From Datisca glomerata (Eukaryota; Streptophyta; Magnoliopsida; Cucurbitales; Datiscaceae): a stretch of 64,000 nucleotides of DNA. Where the stretch lies: NCBI GenBank assembly GCA_003255025.1, contig QANY01013855.1, forward strand, positions 62,001-126,000, written 5' to 3'. The notes under the pieces were generated by a model. It worked only from the letters and a program-made list of their open reading frames with translations. It did not search any database and had not been told where the DNA came from. Each line of letters starts with the position of its first letter. Position 1 is the first letter of the stretch. The translations under genes and the position numbers were made by a program. Shown piece by piece: positions 57,420 through 64,000 of the stretch.

Positions 57420-59288
57420 TGTTGGATAGGGTTTTAGATTTTGCAGAAGAAAAAATTGAAACATGACAATTCATGGGCGGAATATCAAAAATTTTCATAC
57501 AAATATTTAATCGTATTAAACACAAAACAAACCAGTGAATATGCATAACAGTATAAACGTATCGAGAAGAGATAGAAATGATTTATATATTTTCTGTTAA
57601 TGGAGAAATTCTGATTTGGCAAGATCCAAATCTCTATCTCACGTTCTTCGTTCCTAAGATTCGTAGAGCTTTTAGTTTATCCTTACACCAACAACCACTC
57701 ATTAGAATCAGGAGTATATCTCTCAAGGATTTGTGTTGGAATTGAATGTGAGCTCTCAAAATAACTATAGAAGAGAAAACATAATGTTTCCCTTCCTCTA
57801 TGAATTTTGGCGGCAACAGTGTAGGGAAGAGGAGAGAAACTTTTTTTGCTCTGATTGACACACTTAAGGATGCAACCCTAATGCAATCTCTTTTATATTT
57901 AGTTACAAAATTTACCCATTTATCTTTATATGTTAAGAAATGAAATTTCCCTCTCCATATACACTTATATGCGATTTTCACTTCTTTTCCTAGAGTCAAA
58001 ATTGTGTTCAAATTCATCTGTCTAAACTGATAAATTAAATTGATCCCTATCAATTAATTATTTTTCTTTCATTTACTAATTATCCAATAATTAGAAAATA
58101 ACAAAATAATTAATTTGGATATTAATTTTGATCTTCACTGATATAGTGATGACATCCATCTTATATGGGCTCGGGGAGTGTACCTCGGTCCAAGACATGT
58201 TTTTTGTCCAACTTACGTTGTTTCTTATTCTTATCCTTATGAGCTACTCCTGAGATCGAATGACCCCACATGAATAAAGCTATGGGATTCAAATACCCGG
58301 TTAATTTATCTCCGTAAATTCTTGACTTATTTAATCCCGACATCATATGACTCCACTATAAGTTTGATGTCGAATGAACTCTCGATTCATGCGCACTATA
58401 TTTTCTGTTGGTGTACATAAATATTTATATTTCACAGTCTACATAATATTTTATGATAAAATCCTTCGTGAATATCAGTTATAATAGTGGGATGTAAAAT
58501 TATCATTTTACCCCTCTAATTATTATTTCATTAACTCATTTATTAACTGTGAATAAGAAAGACATATCCGTGAAGTATCTCGTACAGTTCAGCATGTCTT
58601 ATTCAATGAATCATGTCATCGAGTACAGACCCAGTTTATTTATTCACACACTCATCAATAAAGAATAAGGTGATATTGTTACTTTTACAATCTTGTCACG
58701 AATTTCATATCTGTGAATCATGCAACTCCAAGATAGTCGAATCACAATCCTGAAAGCTGAGGTATTGTCTGGCAATTCAAACTCACTCCTTTGGCGAATC
58801 AAAGATCGTGAGTAACTAGATCAAGTTCTGTATACACCTCAAGATTAAGTAATTACAAAAATACCCTTTAAGGTATAACAATTAGATTTAGAGTTAGATA
58901 AATGATTTTGCTCTAAATTAATTGGTTACTGGTCTATTCAACATGTTTCATAACATAGCTAGGTCAACCATTAGAATCTCCACTTCCATGCCTCTAGACC
59001 GGCATCCCTTGGTTCAATTTAAGCATCGTAATTGGATTCAATTATCCAGTCAATCCTAAGACCGCGAACAACATTATAAACTATCTCAGAAGAGTTTGCC
59101 TGGAAGTCTTCTCAGTCTTTACTCTTCTTTCATTGATAATATTTTCAGGACTTCAGTAAATTACAAACACACTTTAATTAAAGAAAACTTTCATTTATTC
59201 ATAAAATTCAGTAGTACATAGGTCTCAGAAATAAGTGTTTACTCATACATAGTTATTATACCCTACTTTGTGGACATAATTCCAACAT
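57420..59288 (-). repeat. 5' LTR of minus-strand copia E-family element
   Basis: A complete LTR of 1869 bp with TGTTGG and CCAACA ends. It aligns with 25767-27573 over its length, in opposite orientation. It lies directly against gypsy gag at 59289, so the copia element was inserted into that gag. Open stretches inside (57634-58053) are chance frames. Confidence 0.88.
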
Positions 59289-60244
59289 CCTCATCTGAAA
59301 GCCAATATGGTCACTTGGTCGTCGCATTCCACTTCGGTCATCTCGTCTTTGAATCTATGAGTATATTCCCGTAGGGGTTATCCTTTCTTGACAGAGATGG
59401 TCTAGAGGTATTTTGTATCCTCCATTATCGGGCGATAAGTGGAATATTGCTCTAAGAAGACAAAAGACATAACAGTAAAGTTAGTAATTGAATGTGCGGG
59501 GAGAGAATGATATCATTTCAAAGCGGTCCCGTTCAGGCTGATGGGAAACATCATGCACATTAGTTCATCTCTATGTTGATGCAGCGTAATCACTTGTTTG
59601 AACCATCTAAGATAGTCCACCAGATCATATTTCCCTTCGTAACATTTGAACTTGGGTGCTACGAATTTTTTGGGTATGGGGGCCGCTAGAATCTTCGGAC
59701 ACAATGGAGTTTGTGTGAGTGATTCAAGGTCGTCTTTCTCGTACATCACATGTTCCTCATCTCAATCATCTTTATATCTATCATCTCATCCACTGCTTCT
59801 TCCGTTATGATTTTAGGCAGTCAGGCTTCTCCCGTTATCTCATTCATATGGTGTTAGGGCTGGATCTCCTCGTCTTCATACTGCACGTTTATGTTATTCT
59901 CATTATTTTCTCGTCCTTCATCTTGTCCATCTTCAACTGAATGGTTCTTCTGTTCCTCGTTGTTAGTTCGCTGGCTAACCTCTGCATGTGTCTGTGCCAA
60001 TTCCTGTTGCAACACGTCAACTTGGTCATGCACCATTTGCCATGCATTGCGCAAAGTTTCAATATTTTGTTGCTCCATCTCCTACATTCCAATCTGAATT
60101 GTCTAGAGTGTGTCATCTGGCGGAGTGGGTTGATCAACGTGACCATCCCCGTTCCGAGTTTCATTTCTTTCGTTGAGGGCAGTATTCGATCTGGTTCTAG
60201 GCATTTTGGTTTTGAAAGGATTTTTCTTGAGTTTTTCTTTTCAC
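59289..60244 (-). pseudogene. Gag N-terminal region, Ty3/gypsy (Tat-like)
   Basis: Reading from the primer site, Gag starts with MPRTRSNTALNERN at about 60205, then GDGHVDQPTPP, EMEQQNIETLRN, AWQMVHDQVDVLQQEL (coiled-coil-like) and an acidic stretch ending EDEEIQP with a stop at 59854. The next part (59513-59749) has LAAPIPKKF, KFKCYEGKYDLVDYLRWFKQ and MCMMFPISLNG, wording of the capsid region. The sequence is broken at 59289 by the copia LTR. Stops and shifts are present. The 5340-3570 relic is a relative. Confidence 0.75.
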
Positions 60245-60262
60245 TTTTAATGAAAGCGCCAA
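60245..60262 (-). other. Primer-binding site of the gypsy element
   Basis: Minus-strand TTTTGGCGCTTTCATTAA follows the LTR end CTTTACA, the same arrangement as at 5338-5356. Confidence 0.6.
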
Positions 60263-60263
60263 A

Positions 60264-62164
60264 ATGTAAAGATTTTTTCAGCGAGGGAAGAATCGATTAC
60301 GAAAAGGCATAAATAATAAAATTTGAGAGAATAAAATAATAAGAGCTCAAGAGCTTGAGTTGGCCTATATTTGATTGATTTTCTGAGGTAATACATACCC
60401 TTATTTATACATAAACTTCACAATCACAACAAACTCTCCCTGTCATGTCACTGAAAATGAGAAATTGATAAGCTTCTAAAAAGAATATTCTCAGATGAAA
60501 TCTTTTTTTAACAGTATAATTGATCATACGGTTCGTGATCCTCATTCTCTCTGTATTAAATTTTCAGTTTAAATCTCGTCACATGTAAAATAAGATTTTA
60601 GTTTGTTAAATTTAATAACAGCAAAGCTTGGAGGAATGATTTGGCTGTTAAAACTTGAAGGCACAAAAATCCTGATTGGTATTTTGTAACATAAATTGGG
60701 GGTTGGGGGACGGGATACAAGTTTCAAAATGCATATTTTTAGTGCCATCTGAAATTTAGTACTTTATGAATAAAGATTAATCACGTAAGAAAGATATGAA
60801 TATGTTAAGAAATCAGTACATTTAAACTGTAAATTAGTATTGTAGATTAGGATTTGAAACTGGAGAAACTGGAGAAACAATCGCAATCCTCACAGTTTTA
60901 TTTTATTTTTGTCATTTACTCAGGATAAAAGGAGATCCTAATCCACCTATTAAATAATAAATAAAATGGGAGAGAAGCTTAGACATGTAAAGCTGAAATG
61001 AGCTTTATTTTCTTTAGATTAAATTGAAAAAAGAACAGTTTATCGTACGAGAAGATCTTATCTTTTTTAATATAAATGATTTAACTGATGTAGTGGGATT
61101 ATAGATAATAATATCCACTATAGATCAATTAAGAATATGTACGTGACAGGACATAAAATTAAATTAATGTTTATTTGGGCTTCCTTATTGCTCTTCAAGC
61201 TGTCGGCCACAAGCCCTGTCACCAATTAGGTCTCGCAATATTTCTCAACGAATTTCACTGCGAGTGTGTAATTAGTTTAATTTATATTTAAATTAAAAAT
61301 AATATATTTATAAAATTAATTAGTACTTTAATTTACTTTCAGGACAGTATGAATTATTAATCTAGGTTAATTTGAGAAGGAGCTAATTCTCACTGGTCAA
61401 GGACTCGAGCATTTTCTAATTTTTTTTATGAAAAAATATTTTCCAAAGGCTGATTATAAAATTTCCACTTGTTTCTAATAAGATATGAAAATATGTATTA
61501 TATCTTTGCTAAATAATAATGAAATGGAATAAGAGGAGATGAATTGCATTCACAAAAATGTTTATTTTCTTCCACTTATGTCTAAGATAACGTTGATTCG
61601 ATGATTCTATTTCTAGTGGGATTTTGTGAATTTCAAAAACGAAAAGTCAATTTTGCGTTAATTATGTTTCACACATTGAGCAGAAGATGAAATTCTAACG
61701 AAATGAGAATAATTTATACTCTGTAAAGGATTAAAGAGGAAAATATTAATAAAAAAACTTGCATGTATCAATGAGATAAAGGGAGGTTTCATGAGTAAGA
61801 ATTTATATGGAGTAATTATACTGTGTCATATATGCATGACTTATCTTGAATGTCCTCTTTCATTTAATACAATGACATTTATATAGGCTTTTCAAATTGT
61901 ATGAGTTTTATTAAAATAATTAATATCAAAGAAGACACTCATTATGTCTAAGGACTATACCCATTTGTGAGAATTATTCTACTAGGTATGGGTCTCTTTA
62001 TCTTTCTCATTTCCCATCTATCTAGTTTAGTCGTCAATCAATCACAACCACTTGGTGATTTCTTGAAGTTCTGAGCCAATCAGTCACAACTACTTAGGGG
62101 TCCACCAATCTGTCATGTCTGGGTCACCCAACTTAATTAATTACGGCCACTTGATTGTCGGTCT
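60264..62164 (-). repeat. Probable LTR of a Ty3/gypsy element (~1.9 kb)
   Basis: The left edge (plus view) is TGTAAAG next to the primer site. A minus-strand TATAAATA box lies near 60404-60412 with GAGCTC/GAGCTT-rich leader sequence at 60340-60365. The right part has three short repeats around CAATCACAACCACTTGG (near 62040, 62080 and, decayed, 62145). The right edge is placed at the polypurine tract at 62166, but the terminal TG is not clear there. No gene is present. Confidence 0.5.
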
Positions 62165-62165
62165 G

Positions 62166-62178
62166 ACCCCCTTTTTTT
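62166..62178 (-). other. Candidate polypurine tract of neighbouring gypsy element
   Basis: Minus-strand AAAAAAAGGGGGT abuts the proposed LTR edge, the usual place of the plus-strand primer of LTR retrotransposons. Confidence 0.5.
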
Positions 62179-63087
62179 CGTTTTGCTGTTCTTTCTGGTT
62201 CTTGAAGCAATGGTTCTCCGTTCTGGAACCGATGGTTCCCCGTCTAGAAGCGATGGTCCCCCTGTTCTTCGAAGTGATGATAATATGTTTATGAGTGTCT
62301 TGCGACTTCAGCCTGTAACTCATTTTTACTTTTCTTCCACTTTCCGTGAGCCCTGGGTAGGTCTCATGTGTCCATGTGACAACGAATATTTTTTACCTAT
62401 TCATTTGCCCTCATTGCTCTTCAGCGATGCTCGTCGATGTGCAATGACTGCTCTCAGCACGCGTCCCATTTTGGGAGAGCGGCTATCTTTGGTTCACTTT
62501 CATCAATTTAGGATCTTATTTTATTCCGTAAAATATTAAGTGTTTGCACAAGAAAAGTCATTTTATTTTTAAATAATGAATTGGAGTACCATCATTGCTT
62601 CATTTACGAGGTTGTTGACACGTTCCTCAGAAATTTCATTACGTCTTTATGTTGTCTTATATCGTATCGATATGCGTGCACGTAAGTTTTGTTTTTCATT
62701 CTCCATGCGTGTTGCTTCATTTTATGGTGCTTGCGTTATGCGTATTTCTGGTCTGTTAGGTTTTCTCTAATCCAGTTGTCGCGTTGTCATTGGCTTGCCT
62801 ATTTTAGGTAGATCGACACTAATTTTTCATTGTATATCTTCCCTACGCACCCGGCGTTTACCCTTCCCCTTTTCAGGATTGGTGTATTTTCACATTCAAA
62901 TCCATTAAACGTTTTGAACTTGATTTTGACGTCCGTAGCCTATATCACATTGGTTTCCCTCATTCTTTTTTATTTTCTTTTCACGCGCATTCCTATCTTT
63001 TGTAAGTTCTCCCTTCTTCCCTTCTTCATCTTCGTTATCTCTTTTCTTCTCGTCTTTTCCAGTTTCACATTTCTTTCCCGGGTGATA
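62179..63087 (+). other. Leader or untranslated part before the accessory ORF
   Basis: This holds several open stretches, the longest at 62183-62539 with repeats of the phrase GGTTCTCCGTTCTGG (SDG/RSG-rich start). I recognise no domain. It lies between the polypurine tract and the accessory ORF, so it is most likely gypsy non-coding sequence or a further decayed ORF part. Confidence 0.3.
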
Positions 63088-64000
63088 ATGGAAGAACATC
63101 CATTTAAGGTAATTGTTCCCCTAGTTAGAAATAGTAACGAATTTAACCACTTCCTTGCTCGCCACAAGGACGCCTTCCCGCCAGACGTAGTCTGTGGTTT
63201 CGGGGAAGGAATCCCTAAATCTTTCCCGCGTAATCCTCCCTACCAAATTTTTTTAGCCCTAATGTACATAGCATTAGGTTTAAAGCTTCATTTCTTTCTT
63301 GTTTTCCAAGAATTTTATAGTACTTTCAACCTCGCACCTTCCTAATATACCCCTAGTACTTATAGAGTTGTTCTAGGGATTGAAGCACTCAATATGAGGC
63401 ATAATTTAAATATAAAGGTAGATGAAATCCGCACCGTGTAAATAGTGAAAAGGCGCGGACTGACCTATAACTTCGCTCCACGCGTGAGTGAGGAGCGGGG
63501 AGGATTAGTCACTGACCTCCCCAGTGAGGATAAAGGCTGGGAGGAAGGTACACTTCTCATAGGTGGAAACTGGGGTGGTGACGACCGTTGGGTCATTCCC
63601 CAGATCTGGGGAGAGTTTAGTAAGTGGTCGGAGCTCTCCTTTATTTTTTCGCTTTTGTTTTAACTTTATTGTTTTCATCGTTGAGTTTATCTTTTCTAAG
63701 TACTAACCTGTTTTTTGTTTTGTGAAGACAAGAATATGAACAAGAGATCTTTTACCCCGAAAGAAGTTGTCGCGTGACTCTGCGTCGCCTATAGTTGCCC
63801 GGAGCAGATGGATCTTCTTGACCCAAGGAGAGAGATCGAAGTTGCGGTCGCGCCTGTTCCGGTTGCTGAGTTTGTTGCCCCATCATCTTCTGTGACAGAA
63901 GTCCCTCAGACCATTCCCCGTTCCCACCATTCCGTCAAGTCGTCTGGTCAAGCTCTTCTGATTCTTTAGAATCAGAGCAGGAAGTAGAGGGGTTTGATGA
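63088..64000 (+). pseudogene. Gypsy antisense accessory ORF, N-terminal half (Transposase_28-like)
   Basis: From ATG at 63088 one frame continues to 63619 with just two in-frame TAA stops (63343 and 63439). It reads NEFNHFLARHKDAFPP, then PYQIFLALMYIALGLKLHFF and FNLAPSxYTPSTYRVVLGIEA, then RRGLTYNF, LVTDLPSEDKGWEE and a GNWGG block. This is the pattern of the plant Transposase_28 (putative gypsy-type transposon) domain. A GTAAGT donor at 63620 and an acceptor at 63727 suggest an intron; joining keeps the frame (EFNKNMNKRSFTP) to a TGA near 63776. The rest is Pro/Ser-rich. It continues beyond the window. The strand is opposite to the gypsy gag on its left. Confidence 0.6.

Noticed and set aside
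57634..58053. 139-codon minus-strand frame
   Set aside because: It is entirely inside the copia LTR, which does not encode protein.

Overview
The window is nuclear DNA of a flowering plant, almost certainly a eudicot. The evidence is AT-rich intergenic sequence, GT-AG introns, plant-type Ty1/copia and Ty3/gypsy retrotransposons, hAT and CACTA DNA transposons, a plastid tRNA relic and one intact plant-type gene. The only gene I consider intact is a minus-strand GH10 endo-1,4-beta-xylanase of the XYN1/RXF12 type. It has eight coding exons (37164-41730) whose splice phases all agree, giving a 950-residue protein with three CBM22 carbohydrate-binding modules and both catalytic glutamates.

Layout. 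1-5.36 kb: decayed minus-strand Ty3/gypsy element of the Tat type (integrase, RNase H, RT, protease, gag), then its primer-binding site and 5' LTR to about 5.86 kb. 6.98-10.37 kb: dead hAT transposon with an 8-bp target-site duplication (one mismatch). 11.1-14.5 kb: short repeats and a TRIM-like element. 15.95-18.57 kb: copia element C (LTR, PBS, gag, part of pol). 19.94-34.06 kb: copia element D with both LTRs. D holds a 1.4-kb segment homologous to C, a 5'-truncated second copia (E, with its 1.8-kb 3' LTR) and a 4.5-kb CACTA transposon inside the RNase H codons. 34.06-37.1 kb: intergenic with microsatellites. 37.16-41.73 kb: xylanase. 42-45.2 kb: intergenic with a decayed plastid trnL-CAA copy and a possible leader exon. 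45.2-50.6 kb: Tat-like Ty3/gypsy remnant (antisense accessory ORF, eleven-copy 57-bp tandem repeat, integrase/RNase H, and an RT piece in inverted orientation). 50.6-53.9 kb: low-complexity and tandem-repeat DNA that includes an LTR-like remnant. 53.9-59.3 kb: second E-family copia (minus strand) with a duplicated gag start, inserted in a gypsy gag. 59.3-62.2 kb: that gypsy gag, its PBS and LTR. 62.2-64 kb: the start of an accessory antisense ORF of a neighbouring gypsy copy.

Apart from the xylanase, every protein-coding trace I recognise is a transposon relic with stops, frameshifts or lost catalytic residues. The xylanase would act on cell-wall xylan. The informative features are the order of the nested insertions, the gypsy accessory structures (antisense ORF plus hairpin-forming tandem array), and the xylanase exon structure, which records duplication of its binding modules. 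All calls come from reading the sequence; no database search was possible.
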